Source: CAYGDP01 sp964348665 (GTDB lineage: Bacteria > Verrucomicrobiota > Verrucomicrobiia > Palsa-1439 > CAYGDP01). From it: a DNA stretch of 64,000 nucleotides. Numbering within the stretch: the first letter of the stretch is position 1; every line of letters starts with the position of its first letter. Under the pieces are notes generated by a model that saw only the letters and a list, made by a program, of their open reading frames with translations, ran no database searches and was not told the DNA's origin. Where the stretch lies: assembly GCA_964348665.1 (NCBI GenBank), contig CAYGDP010000001.1, forward strand, positions 62,001 to 126,000, written 5' to 3'. The position numbers and the translations under genes were made by a program. Shown one piece after another: positions 32,326 through 40,161 of the stretch.

Positions 32326-32440
32326 CGTTATCATCCTCCCGCTGCATCGGGGTTGGATTGTATTTGCGCTTGAACCACTCGGCCCAACCGCTTACCAGCC
32401 CCGACAACAGCTTTAAGATTGAACCAATCCAGCCCATCAC
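32186..32440 (-). CDS. Small membrane-anchored coiled-coil protein (possible inner spanin)
   Basis: The predicted protein of 84 residues has an N-terminal amphipathic/membrane segment (MMGWIGSILKLLSGLVSGW) followed by a charged coiled coil (DAKYAALQKQIRDFERAGDY). The last half overlaps the lipoprotein gene in another frame. Both features fit the inner-membrane partner of a spanin pair. It overlaps the next upstream gene by 4 bases. Confidence 0.55.
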   Translation of the reverse strand: MMGWIGSILKLLSGLVSGWAEWFKRKYNPTPMQREDDNDAKYAALQKQIRDFERAGDYAAADALRRRLRELHAPHGKRPPNGNG

Positions 32441-32835
32441 GTTTTACCCATCAGATTTTTTTGAGCTTGATCCGCCAACTCTCGAAGGCCGACACCCGCG
32501 CTGCCGAGAATCGCCCCCAGTAAAGTCCCCTGACCGAAACTCTGCGACATCGCGAAATCAGCGGCCGCGCCGAGCAGCGGCGCCAGGATTGGCAACAGCC
32601 AGCCCGGAAACTTCGGCAGAAAAATTTTCAGCAAACCGAGCACGACTGGCACGATAATCGGCACCAACAAAAGAAAAGTGCTATTCACCGGCGCCGCCGC
32701 ACTCGGCGTAGCGACGATCGGCGCGGCCCCCGCCGTAGCCGCAGCACCCGCCGCCGCATCATCACCAAAACCAAACATCACCAACGCGCCCAGCGCGCAG
32801 GTCAGGCACATCACGAACAATGTAAAACGCTTCAT
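32437..32835 (-). CDS. Small membrane protein of the lysis region (possible holin)
   Basis: The predicted protein of 132 residues has an N-terminal signal/anchor (MKRFTLFVMCLTCALGALVM), an Ala-rich linker and a hydrophobic segment FLLLVPIIVPVVLGLLKIFL. A second segment LLPILAPLLGAAADFAMS precedes a charged tail. The size and two membrane segments fit a holin. The position between spanin-like genes and another membrane protein supports a lysis role. No endolysin is recognised nearby. Confidence 0.55.
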   Translation of the reverse strand: MKRFTLFVMCLTCALGALVMFGFGDDAAAGAAATAGAAPIVATPSAAAPVNSTFLLLVPIIVPVVLGLLKIFLPKFPGWLLPILAPLLGAAADFAMSQSFGQGTLLGAILGSAGVGLRELADQAQKNLMGKT

Positions 32836-33188
32836 TTTGAATCTCCTTTTTGGGTTGATCCCTGCAATTGGCCAATCGCAAGGAAGAGTTGATTGAAACT
32901 CGCCTGATTGGATCGCGTCATCTCGTCCAGTTTCTTATCCATCGCCCGATCGTGGGCGTCTCGGGCATTTTGAAACTCGGCGATCCTGGCATTCAGGTCC
33001 GACTCGGTTTTCGCCAGCGCCGCCTTCGTGGCAAAATCGTCGGACTTACCGCGGAGCCGATGCACCACGTTCAGGATTCCGGCGAAGAGGTTTACCAGCA
33101 GCAGCAACGACACCAGCACACCGCCCACCAGTGCCCACGATGGCGGATCCGATGGTAAGTTTGTTTCCGCAAACAGGGGCGCGTACAT
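32832..33188 (-). CDS. Membrane-anchored coiled-coil protein
   Basis: The predicted protein of 118 residues has one membrane segment (WALVGGVLVSLLLLVNLFAG) followed by a long charged helix (ATKAALAKTESDLNARIAEF) and NQLFLAIGQLQG near the end. The layout resembles small phage proteins that sit near the holin. It starts the leftward packaging/lysis operon. Specific function is not recognised. Confidence 0.6.
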   Translation of the reverse strand: MYAPLFAETNLPSDPPSWALVGGVLVSLLLLVNLFAGILNVVHRLRGKSDDFATKAALAKTESDLNARIAEFQNARDAHDRAMDKKLDEMTRSNQASFNQLFLAIGQLQGSTQKGDSK

Positions 33189-33320
33189 GCTCCGCAGTGT
33201 GCTACGGAAACTGCGGGGGGTCTAACTGCCCTGCGCGCCCTGCGCGCCCTGCGCGCGGCAGGCCAGCGTTACGATTGAAGTTGGAACAAGCTCCGTTGGT
33301 CTGGTTGGCAAGGAGAAGAA
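33189..33320. repeat. Non-coding gap with a short GC tandem repeat
   Basis: CTGCGCGCC is repeated about three times at 33231-33260 and ends GCGCGGCAGG. This is the probable control region upstream of the lysis operon, but no clear promoter can be defended. Confidence 0.45.
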
Positions 33321-33596
33321 TCAGCCTAATGGTAGACCAAAATCTTCCGTTGGAAGTTGAAGGGCGGCGCAGATTGAGCGGATAGTATCAGGCAATAGCC
33401 TCTCTTCATCTTCAATGCAGACAAGGCAGACAAGCGACTCACCATGGAACTCACGCTGGAGGTATTGAACCAAATCTTGACCATCTGGACCCTCGATGGA
33501 AATTTCCGAGTGTTTCAACTGAACATCGTGATTTTCTTCAACGAAGGCGACAAATTCTCGCCACGTCGGGAATTGCGCCATCGGGTATGCGCTCAT
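33321..33596 (-). CDS. Small hypothetical partner of the HicB-like protein
   Basis: The predicted protein of 91 residues begins MAQFPTWREFVAFVEENHDV after an alternative upstream ATG and ends SICAALQLPTEDFGLPLG. TWREFV at the start is reminiscent of HicA-type small proteins. The conserved His/Gly of HicA toxins is not obvious, so a toxin role is uncertain. Its start overlaps the HicB-like gene's stop by 4 bases, indicating a two-gene unit. Confidence 0.55.
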   Translation of the reverse strand: MSAYPMAQFPTWREFVAFVEENHDVQLKHSEISIEGPDGQDLVQYLQREFHGESLVCLVCIEDEERLLPDTIRSICAALQLPTEDFGLPLG

Positions 33597-33997
33597 TCAC
33601 ACTGTTGTGCTTCCGCCACATGGACGGGCGCAGCCCCACGCGGCAACTCATTAGTCGGAAACCGTTTTGGCACAAGCTCACTGGGAGGCGCTAAAGAAAA
33701 AGGCTGCTCCAAGGCGCGGCCGCTTTGATAAGTTTCCCAAAATCTCTTTGGGGCTGGCTTGATTCCGTTGAGCACCGGCGTTTTCGTCTCGAAGGCATAT
33801 ACGAAATACCCCAGCACCGTTCGCATGAACCGATTTTCCAAGCGCTCCAACGTTGGGGCTTGAGCTACAATGTCGTATTCCAGCCCTTGCGCCACCCAGA
33901 CTTCTTTCCCTTTGATTGCCCGTGGGAACACCAAGACTTGAATTTTGAACTCACTGCCTTTCGGCGAGAGACGATTCATGGGGATCTCCATTTTCAT
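33593..33997 (-). CDS. HicB-like protein
   Basis: The predicted protein of 134 residues has a HicB-type core: FKIQVLVFPRAIKGKEVWVA, QGLEYDIVAQAPTLERLENR and a following helix. KPAPKRFWETYQSG is a conserved tail in this group. HicB proteins are antitoxins or degenerate relatives with an RNase H-like core. It is coupled to the gene at 33321. As part of the cargo block it may be a prophage-maintenance or defence module, which is inference. The gap 33998-34148 upstream holds nothing recognisable. Confidence 0.6.
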   Translation of the reverse strand: MKMEIPMNRLSPKGSEFKIQVLVFPRAIKGKEVWVAQGLEYDIVAQAPTLERLENRFMRTVLGYFVYAFETKTPVLNGIKPAPKRFWETYQSGRALEQPFSLAPPSELVPKRFPTNELPRGAAPVHVAEAQQCE

Positions 33998-34148
33998 TTC
34001 GGGGGCAACGACACTCAGAAATATCAGAAGTCGTGCATCTCCCGATGCTTCAAAACTACCACACCTACCCCAAGCCTGTCAACAACCCCGCTCAGAACTC
34101 GCCCAGGAAAAACCCGACTGAAATGTTCCGCGCCATCTTCCCTTGCGC

Positions 34149-34982
34149 TCATGGTTTGGCCGACGCGGTTTTGTGCCGAAGCCAAAGAAAAATAAGAAAA
34201 CCACCGACAGCGATTATGTTTAGAGCAATGGTTGTCCACCAGAAAACACTTTCCCTCCGCTGCTTGGCGCGCTTCTCTTCCAGTATGGGATAAAATGCGC
34301 TGAGACCGCTGTCATAGAACTCCGCCCGTCCAACTTCCTGAATTTTTTTCGCCCGCTTTATCGCCACCCGCACTGCCTCACGGATACGTTCCGACTGTGT
34401 ATTGTCAGCATAGATTTTTTGTAATGCCTCGACAGCCCGTGGCTGGGCGGAATCGCCTACGGCACGAATTGCACCTACAAGAACATCCTCCCGCTCTATT
34501 TTATGACCGGATGCATTCCGATGTGGGAATGTTGTGCCTTTGACTCTATAGGTTTCTGGCTCAATGGTCGCCAGCAAATAGGTTAATGCTTTTTCGCTGC
34601 CCTTGCCAGCGATATTCACTATTGCGTTTGAGCAGCCTGGGCAAGCCCAGCGGCCCGGTTCGGTCCCTTGGCGCTCAAGTCGCTCAATGATGGGTTTAAC
34701 CGCCCGCTCATCGCCGATAATACCCAGAACTTCAATCACATTGTCCCACCATTGTTCCTCTTTTGGATCATTTAGCATTTCCAGCAGCGTCGGTACGACA
34801 CTCGAGTCAAGTTTTGTCGTTTCCCCGTAGTTAACCCCATGGTGCATCGAGGCAATGGGGGGATTGCGTACGAAGTCTTTTATGTCCCGCCCTTGCCCCA
34901 AGCTCGTAGAAAACGAGACAGCCGTTAATCCCAAAATGGACACCAACCGGCAAAGGTTTGAGACTCGCTTTTCAGTTTTCAT
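34149..34982 (-). CDS. Secreted or periplasmic HEAT-repeat protein with C-terminal membrane anchor
   Basis: The predicted protein of 277 residues starts at ATG 34982. It has a signal peptide (VSILGLTAVSFSTSLGQ) and HEAT-like helical pairs (VVPTLLEMLNDP, NVIEVLGIIGDERAVKPIIE, VLVGAIRAVGDSAQPRAVEAL). A single C-terminal membrane helix (VFWWTTIALNIIAVGGFLIF) ends in a positive tail. It starts 11 bases after the metalloprotease gene and is probably co-transcribed. Such proteins are common in host-type operons and unusual in a phage. Confidence 0.75.
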   Translation of the reverse strand: MKTEKRVSNLCRLVSILGLTAVSFSTSLGQGRDIKDFVRNPPIASMHHGVNYGETTKLDSSVVPTLLEMLNDPKEEQWWDNVIEVLGIIGDERAVKPIIERLERQGTEPGRWACPGCSNAIVNIAGKGSEKALTYLLATIEPETYRVKGTTFPHRNASGHKIEREDVLVGAIRAVGDSAQPRAVEALQKIYADNTQSERIREAVRVAIKRAKKIQEVGRAEFYDSGLSAFYPILEEKRAKQRRESVFWWTTIALNIIAVGGFLIFLWLRHKTASAKP

Positions 34983-34993
34983 GTTGCCATACC

Positions 34994-36865
34994 TCACTTC
35001 ATTCTGAACTTATCACACTCGCTTTGATCCAGTGTGTTCCGTCCCGGCCCGCCTTCGAACATAATTCTGTGAGTCGGTTTTCCAGAGGCAGAACCGTAAT
35101 GGGGAAGCCCCTTTTGGTGTCCAAACTCATGCGCCCAATCCGAGGGTGGAGCATTTTGGTCCAGAATACTCTGTTTCGCCAAAGTGCAACCATCAATTGC
35201 GGGATCGTATTGAAGACCGCACGCCTGTATATCTGTAACAATCATGATATTTGCTTTGCTGGCTAGGAAGACATCTGCTTGTTCATTTACCCTCTTGTCT
35301 GCATTTATGTCTTTGCCATCAACGATTTGCGGGGGAAAATCGCCGACGATGTCATGCCCGTCATTCAACTCCCCGAATGTTCCGACACTTCCCTTGAGCT
35401 TGAGCACGACGCAGCAACGCACATCGTCCTCAATGTCCTTGCGTTTCAGTAGGAGTGTTGCCCTCGCAAACTTGTCAATGACGTAGTTATTTAATATCTT
35501 TTGGTCATTGTTGAACCCGATCTGGAAAGACTTTTTATGAATGGCGACGGTGACTTCATGGGTAACCACCTCCACCGCCTCAAACTCGCTGGTCGAAACA
35601 CCTTGCTCAGTTCCATCGAGCCGCAGGTTGCCATCATCCGCCCAGAAAGTTACCTTATACGTTCCCTTAACCGGCAACTGTGTTTTGAAGGTCACTCCCT
35701 TGCCGCTCTTCACGGGCACGATCGTCACAATGGTCTGGCCGCCCATGGTCTTGGTCTCTTTCCGCTCCAGTTTCCAAGCCACCCCCGGTGGATTGTCCAC
35801 TTCCGGGTCGGTGGATACGCGAGCACGGATGGAATCCCCGACGCAGAAATTCTCCGGATCGGAAGAATAGATCTCGTCGTCTTCGCCCACAGCTTTCACC
35901 TCTGGCTCGACGAGCTTGAAAACCGCGAGATTCACGCCATCTTCACGGTGGGTCGTTGCTTCCTGTGCGAAGGGAACCGAAATGGCCGGTCTCAAAATCT
36001 GCATCGTCAAATTTCCCGTACCCCCGCTGATCCCTTCCACATAGACGGGGTTGGGCAAGTGACCTCGGCCAACCTCGAACGTTTGGTTTGTAATGTCATT
36101 CCCACCAACGGCTGCGTCCCAGACACGGATATTACCCAGCGCACGCAGACGGATCTGCCATGGTCCCTCGAAATCCACCGTCCTGAGCACCGGCAGAGCG
36201 GCCCCATAATCAATATACTGATAACTCGATGGAAATTGAGTCGGCAAAGTCATCTTCGCGGCAGCTCGCAGACCCACGCCCAAGAGCTTGCCGGGGCCAT
36301 CCTCCACCAGATCATCAGTGGCCGGATCCAAAACCCCGTCATTGTTGGAGTCGGTATCCAGACTGACCACGAATACCTCCAATGATGCGCTGCTCACCGA
36401 GTTGCTGGCCGTCACCGTGATGGTTTGGCCCGGCTCGGCGTTTGGAAAGGCAATGACAGCGTTGCCTATAATCTGGAGGGAACAGTCAGGCTCGACGGGA
36501 ATAGGCGGTGGAAGATGTGACCAAACAACGGGTTCATGGTAGCTAACAGAAAGAAACTGATTGATCGCGTTGAAAGCGCCAGATCCGCCGTGCGGCGTAA
36601 TAAAAACGGGGTTTATCGTGGAGGGAGTTGGGATGAAATATTCCCAGATGCCGATGATTGGCGGCCCCGGACAGGTCGCCTCAGCCGCGGCTGCCGTTTC
36701 GGATGGCGGCGGGTCTACGCCGGGGACGGTGGTCGCACCACCGCAGCAAATCCCGCTGCTGGGACTGGTACCAATACTGATCAACGTCGCCGCCATCACA
36801 ACGGCACAAAGTAACACCACCAACACTTTTGCGCTAGTCCTGCCGCCTTGGTTATTGGTTTGCAT
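34994..36865 (-). CDS. Secreted metzincin-type zinc metalloprotease
   Basis: The predicted protein of 623 residues starts at ATG 36865. It has a signal peptide (SAKVLVVLLCAVVMAATLIS), a Pro-rich segment and several beta domains (one with an SLDTDSNNDGVLDPATD calcium-binding-like turn). Near the C-terminus WAHEFGHQKGLPHYG gives HExxHxxGxxH, followed by THRIMFEGG as a possible Met-turn. These are the marks of metzincin endopeptidases acting outside the cytoplasm. It has no known role in phage growth, so it is probably a lysogenic-conversion (cargo) gene. Confidence 0.8.
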   Translation of the reverse strand: MQTNNQGGRTSAKVLVVLLCAVVMAATLISIGTSPSSGICCGGATTVPGVDPPPSETAAAAEATCPGPPIIGIWEYFIPTPSTINPVFITPHGGSGAFNAINQFLSVSYHEPVVWSHLPPPIPVEPDCSLQIIGNAVIAFPNAEPGQTITVTASNSVSSASLEVFVVSLDTDSNNDGVLDPATDDLVEDGPGKLLGVGLRAAAKMTLPTQFPSSYQYIDYGAALPVLRTVDFEGPWQIRLRALGNIRVWDAAVGGNDITNQTFEVGRGHLPNPVYVEGISGGTGNLTMQILRPAISVPFAQEATTHREDGVNLAVFKLVEPEVKAVGEDDEIYSSDPENFCVGDSIRARVSTDPEVDNPPGVAWKLERKETKTMGGQTIVTIVPVKSGKGVTFKTQLPVKGTYKVTFWADDGNLRLDGTEQGVSTSEFEAVEVVTHEVTVAIHKKSFQIGFNNDQKILNNYVIDKFARATLLLKRKDIEDDVRCCVVLKLKGSVGTFGELNDGHDIVGDFPPQIVDGKDINADKRVNEQADVFLASKANIMIVTDIQACGLQYDPAIDGCTLAKQSILDQNAPPSDWAHEFGHQKGLPHYGSASGKPTHRIMFEGGPGRNTLDQSECDKFRMK

Positions 36866-36961
36866 GTATTCCCTCCTTGTGGGGCAACTATCTAGCCACA
36901 TTGCGACCACCATGTCACGCCCAAAGAATCAAGCACGCTGCCCGCATAACCCTCCACGCAA

Positions 36962-37555
36962 TCATTCAGCAGAGAGACATTCCCACTTTTCAATTGTGGC
37001 CTTCGAACCAAGCACGGTGACATAGCTAAAAATCCCAACCTTCTTTGCCCTGAAGATTAACACTTTCCCATCGGTCATCCCTTCTTGATTTGGATGACCG
37101 ACAAGCAATACTTTTGTCTGCCCACGATCAGATGGTCCCGGTTGAACCAACAAGCCGTCCGAAATTACCTGAATGACTTCGCCGTACCCGTTAAAAATCC
37201 CGACCTTCTCATCTTCTTTGCGCTGAGCTTCACGCCTGGCGTTTACCAAATTTCGCGCCTCAACCTCTTTGCGCTTTTGTTCGGCCTCGACTTTCGCTTT
37301 TGCCGAAGCTTCACGGACTTGCTTGGGATCGAGCCGTAAATCATTCTTCAAAACCGTGTCAGTCAGAGAATCCAATGGGATATACGCCAGCCCCTTTTTA
37401 TGGCTCATGGAAACTGTCAAGCCATCAACCCGAATCCACTTGGCGTTTTCGTAGACCTTGCCATCAATAATCATCCGCTTTCCTGCTGGTTCGGCAGACA
37501 GACCGGATGCGCAAAACACCGCTGAACCTATCATCGCCAATATTAGCTTGTGCAT
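36962..37555 (-). CDS. Secreted hypothetical protein with charged helix
   Basis: The predicted protein of 197 residues starts at ATG 37555 (MHKLILAMIGSAVFCASGLS, signal peptide). It has a short N-terminal beta domain (KRMIIDGKVYENAKWIRVDG), a long charged helix (REASAKAKVEAEQKRKEVEA) and a C-terminal beta part (VGIFNGYGEVIQVISDGLLV). Similar secreted proteins occur in verrucomicrobial genomes, so it belongs with the host-like cargo block. Function is unknown. Confidence 0.65.
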   Translation of the reverse strand: MHKLILAMIGSAVFCASGLSAEPAGKRMIIDGKVYENAKWIRVDGLTVSMSHKKGLAYIPLDSLTDTVLKNDLRLDPKQVREASAKAKVEAEQKRKEVEARNLVNARREAQRKEDEKVGIFNGYGEVIQVISDGLLVQPGPSDRGQTKVLLVGHPNQEGMTDGKVLIFRAKKVGIFSYVTVLGSKATIEKWECLSAE

Positions 37556-37565
37556 TTTCCCTCCC

Positions 37566-38255
37566 CTATGGTTCAAACTTCGTGATCACCGGGCAAGCCT
37601 TTAGGATGTCCGCCTTGTCCAGCGTGATCGGTTTATATTTTTCGTTCCGGCTGGTCAAAACGATCTTGCCAGCGCGCTCGTGGTAGATCTTCAACATCGT
37701 CTCTCGCGCTTTCGTCTTCACCACCGCCGCCTGCCCAGAGTGCGGGCGCAAATCCGTCGCGATGATCACCCGATCCCCCTCGTTGTAACTCGGCTCCATG
37801 CTGTCGCCCTTCACGATGATCCCCACCAAATCATCGCGGCTGCTCTCCACTTTGCGATACTCATCAATATGCCAACCCGGATCCGAAAAAATCTCGCCCT
37901 GCCCGGCTTGCGCCCACGTTACAACCGGAACCAATTGAACCTTCTTCGATATTAAATAATGCCCGCGCGATTCGCGGATCACGGATGACGGAAGCGAATC
38001 GGTATCGTGTGGGGCTGCTACCTCGCGGGGATTTTTCCCACTCAATAACCATTCTTCCCGGACGCCGAGCGCCAGCGAAATTCCACCCAAGATGCTGGGA
38101 TGATAGCTTTTCCCCTTTTCGACGCGCGCGATCGTCTGTTGTTTTTGACTAACCAGCTCTGCGAGCTTTGCCTGCGAAAGACCCGCGGCCATACGAGCCT
38201 CGGCGGCGCGCCCGCCGATTTGCTCTCGAAGCGCCTGTGAAATGCCCCTACTCAT
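37566..38255 (-). CDS. Phage repressor, XRE HTH plus S24 self-cleaving domain (cI/LexA type)
   Basis: The predicted protein of 229 residues has an HTH at about 22-60 (GLSQAKLAELVSQKQQTIAR). The S24 domain has the cleavage site Ala-Gly in TWAQAGQGEIF, the catalytic Ser in VKGDSMEPSYNEGD and the Lys in AAVVKTKARET. This is the RecA-responsive switch type, not the Mu c repressor type. The ATG is 15 bases from the central operator, with an A/T-rich -10-like stretch next to it, so its own message is probably leaderless. Confidence 0.93.
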   Translation of the reverse strand: MSRGISQALREQIGGRAAEARMAAGLSQAKLAELVSQKQQTIARVEKGKSYHPSILGGISLALGVREEWLLSGKNPREVAAPHDTDSLPSSVIRESRGHYLISKKVQLVPVVTWAQAGQGEIFSDPGWHIDEYRKVESSRDDLVGIIVKGDSMEPSYNEGDRVIIATDLRPHSGQAAVVKTKARETMLKIYHERAGKIVLTSRNEKYKPITLDKADILKACPVITKFEP

Positions 38256-38269
38256 TTTTTACAAAAAAA

Positions 38270-38286
38270 TGTGTTGACTCAACACA
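38270..38286. promoter_or_regulatory. Repressor operator in the divergent lysis-lysogeny control region
   Basis: TGTGTTGACTCAACACA is a perfect 17-base palindrome. It contains the rightward -35 box (TTGACT), with TTAGAT at 38295-38300 as -10. The half-site CGTGTT follows at 38291. Read leftward it overlaps the repressor's own promoter region. Confidence 0.75.
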
Positions 38287-38316
38287 AAAACGTGTTAGAT
38301 TCCTTGCGTGCAAACA

Positions 38317-38568
38317 ATGAACCGGAACCATGAGAGTTGCAAGCCCCAAATTTCCCAGCGCGCCGCCGCGGAGCTACTCGGTACAACCGAGAGTCATTTT
38401 TGCCGCGTGTTGCGCGGGGAACGTCGCAGCCAGCGGCTTAGCCGCGCACTCAATCAATTACGTCGCAGCTACCGGATCGTTTATTACACCCGTCAACTCA
38501 AGGAGAAAACACCATCAAGGAGAATCCATGAAAAAACCAGGAGCAAGGAGTCAGTCCGAAACCAGTAA
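38317..38568 (+). CDS. Cro/Ner-like HTH protein
   Basis: The predicted protein of 83 residues starts at ATG 38317 (MNRNHESCKPQISQRAAAEL). The segment QRAAAELLGTTESHFCRVLR is a helix-turn-helix, followed by GERRSQRLSRALNQLRRS and a basic tail. It is the first rightward gene after the repressor, the place of cro in lambda and ner in Mu. It probably controls the same operator region. Confidence 0.72.
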   Translation: MNRNHESCKPQISQRAAAELLGTTESHFCRVLRGERRSQRLSRALNQLRRSYRIVYYTRQLKEKTPSRRIHEKTRSKESVRNQ

Positions 38569-38707
38569 ACCCGCCGCCAACATCATTCGCTTTCCCTCGC
38601 GCTATCGCGGCAGTTTCAGCACGAGTCAGGCACGCGAGCGCCGCCGTGCACAGGCCGATTTCTTACGCGCCAGCGCCAACCTTCACGAGGAAGCTGCGCG
38701 CGCATGA
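38528..38707 (+). CDS. Small basic early protein
   Basis: The predicted protein of 59 residues (MKKPGARSQSETSKPAANII, then RRRAQADFLRASANLHEEAA) has a Shine-Dalgarno (AAGGAG) before the ATG and overlaps the next gene by 4 bases. No family is recognised. Confidence 0.55.
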   Translation: MKKPGARSQSETSKPAANIIRFPSRYRGSFSTSQARERRRAQADFLRASANLHEEAARA

Positions 38708-38856
38708 TCAACGCCCCGATCAATGGGGATTCCGGGGTTAAATCCACGCGAGCACCGCGCGCACGGCGAGCAACGCTCCTCGATTCGCGCCGCCAATCCC
38801 GGCACGCTCCCCACTCGCCATGCGGGTCAACCCAAAACTTTTTCTGCGCCCCATGA
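38704..38856 (+). CDS. Tiny coupled early gene
   Basis: A 50-residue Arg/Ser-rich frame (MINAPINGDSGVKSTRAPRA) linked on both sides by ATGA overlaps (38704-38707 and 38853-38856), the main evidence that it is translated. It contains the 18-base motif at 38752 that recurs in two later gaps, so it may instead be mainly a control region. Confidence 0.4.
   Translation: MINAPINGDSGVKSTRAPRARRATLLDSRRQSRHAPHSPCGSTQNFFCAP
38752..38769 (+). repeat. 18-base prophage motif, copy 1
   Basis: GCACCGCGCGCACGGCGA. Copies with one difference each lie at 51331 and 59589, both in gaps between genes. Confidence 0.6.
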
Positions 38857-39110
38857 CACCCACACCAACGCCCCCATCTCATTTCCGTCGCGGCCCAGCC
38901 CTGTTGGTGCAGGATGTATCCATCAACGATTGCACCTGTGGCAACTGTGTTTTGCATCGGTGTGTTTTGCTTGTGGATTACGCGCCGATGGTAATCGAGG
39001 TGTTAGGCAACCGCCAACGGCCACCCACGCTCGGGCGCATCCTGCATCTTTTCATTCACCGGCCAAACCTATTTCGACAACTCGTAGTTACCAAGGAGAC
39101 AAAACCATGA
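38853..39110 (+). CDS. Small cysteine-containing early protein
   Basis: The predicted protein of 85 residues (MTPTPTPPSHFRRGPALLVQ) has a cysteine group CTCGNCVLHRC in its first half that could bind metal. Its start and stop both form ATGA overlaps with the neighbours. An upstream ATG at 38820 would add 11 residues. Function is unknown. Confidence 0.5.
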   Translation: MTPTPTPPSHFRRGPALLVQDVSINDCTCGNCVLHRCVLLVDYAPMVIEVLGNRQRPPTLGRILHLFIHRPNLFRQLVVTKETKP

Positions 39111-39352
39111 GTTACTTAACCGAGATTTTAGATCGCCGCCTGCTACCGATCAGCACGGCAAATCGCAATCTGAAAACCGCCCTGTATCGGCTGCGAAAGC
39201 TTCGTGGTATTCGCGCGACGATGCGGCGCGGCGCATCATTTGGCGTCGCCTGTAGCCTGAATCAGACGAATCGCCGCAACGCGCTGATCTGGATCAGGGC
39301 TTACAACAAATTCGGCATGGCTGGCCTCGTCGGAAAACATGGAGGAAAATGA
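39107..39352 (+). CDS. Small HTH protein
   Basis: The predicted protein of 81 residues starts at ATG 39107 with a good Shine-Dalgarno (AAGGAG). The C-terminal IWIRAYNKFGMAGLVGKHGG resembles the second part of transposase-type HTH domains (W.xxYxxxGxxGL). It may be a DNA-binding accessory factor of the transposition module. It overlaps the ParB-like gene by 4 bases. Confidence 0.6.
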   Translation: MSYLTEILDRRLLPISTANRNLKTALYRLRKLRGIRATMRRGASFGVACSLNQTNRRNALIWIRAYNKFGMAGLVGKHGGK

Positions 39353-40161
39353 ACGCCAACGGAAAAATTCAACACATCAACCCAGAACTTCTTGTTCCGC
39401 ATCCTTTGACTGAACTCGTACCGATGACGGCGGAGGATGAATCCCAAAATGTCGCGTTAATCGAGAGCATTCGGGAGCGCGGAATTGACCAGGCAATCTT
39501 GGCGGACGCCAGCTATAAAATCCTCGATGGCCGCCATCGGCATCGCGCGGCGAAGACTCTAAAACTCGCCACTGTGCCGGTTGTAATCCGAGAGGAAACC
39601 GAGGCCGCGAGCATCATCTTGGATTCCCTTCTTGCCCGCCGTCACTTTACCAAAAGCGCGCTGGCCTACATCGCGTTACCGCTCTACGACAAAGCCGCCG
39701 CTGAGGGGCGACAGCGTAGGACGGGAGCTAAGCCGAGTGGCTCGGCTTTCGCTATGAAAGCGAGTGATTTTTCAACCCGTTTAGGCATCTCAAAAGACAC
39801 CTTTGAACAAGCTCGCGATGTTCGAGAATTGTTCGCCAAACGCCCTGATTTGAAGGCTGAATTTGAGCCCAAAATTTTTAGCGGGGATATGAGCCTCTGG
39901 AATGTTCGTAGCGCAGCGGGCGGTCGCGACAAAACCAAAGGCGTCGCCCGCAAAGACAGCCAGCGCACCTTTGAAGATCTGGTCGGCGATTGGATCGAGC
40001 TAGGCGTTCATCGCCTCAAACATTGGGAGAAAATCGGCAGTAAAGCCGATCGGCTCAAACTAACCCACAAAGCTGCCGATGCGCTTGTTGGCGCTTTCCC
40101 CGACGAATGGTTGCCGGCATTGGAACGCGCGATCCGTGCGCGAAAAGGAGAGACGCGATGA
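39349..40161 (+). CDS. ParB-like nuclease-domain protein
   Basis: The predicted protein has 270 residues. The N-terminal half has the ParB/sulfiredoxin fold: ELLVPHPLTELVPMTAEDES, IRERGIDQAILADASYKILD and DGRHRHRAAKTLKLATVPV. The second half contains an HTH-like stretch DFSTRLGISKDTFEQARDVR. It sits immediately before the transposase and overlaps it by 4 bases. It is a likely DNA-binding partner or regulator of transposition. ParB-like genes in early regions are known from other Mu-like phages. Confidence 0.82.
   Translation: MNANGKIQHINPELLVPHPLTELVPMTAEDESQNVALIESIRERGIDQAILADASYKILDGRHRHRAAKTLKLATVPVVIREETEAASIILDSLLARRHFTKSALAYIALPLYDKAAAEGRQRRTGAKPSGSAFAMKASDFSTRLGISKDTFEQARDVRELFAKRPDLKAEFEPKIFSGDMSLWNVRSAAGGRDKTKGVARKDSQRTFEDLVGDWIELGVHRLKHWEKIGSKADRLKLTHKAADALVGAFPDEWLPALERAIRARKGETR

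Noticed and set aside
33231..33260. The short CTGCGCGCC tandem as a replication or transposition site
   Set aside because: Three short units only, with no partner sites. It is recorded as a simple repeat.
26481..37565. Two separate prophages (a packaging remnant plus a second phage)
   Set aside because: The modules are complementary: portal and terminase occur only here, head and tail genes only to the right, and nothing is duplicated. A single rearranged phage is simpler.
38723..39352. A 209-codon frame as one long early protein
   Set aside because: Only the last 81 codons (from ATG 39107, with Shine-Dalgarno) look like protein. The front is low-complexity and overlaps two coupled small genes.
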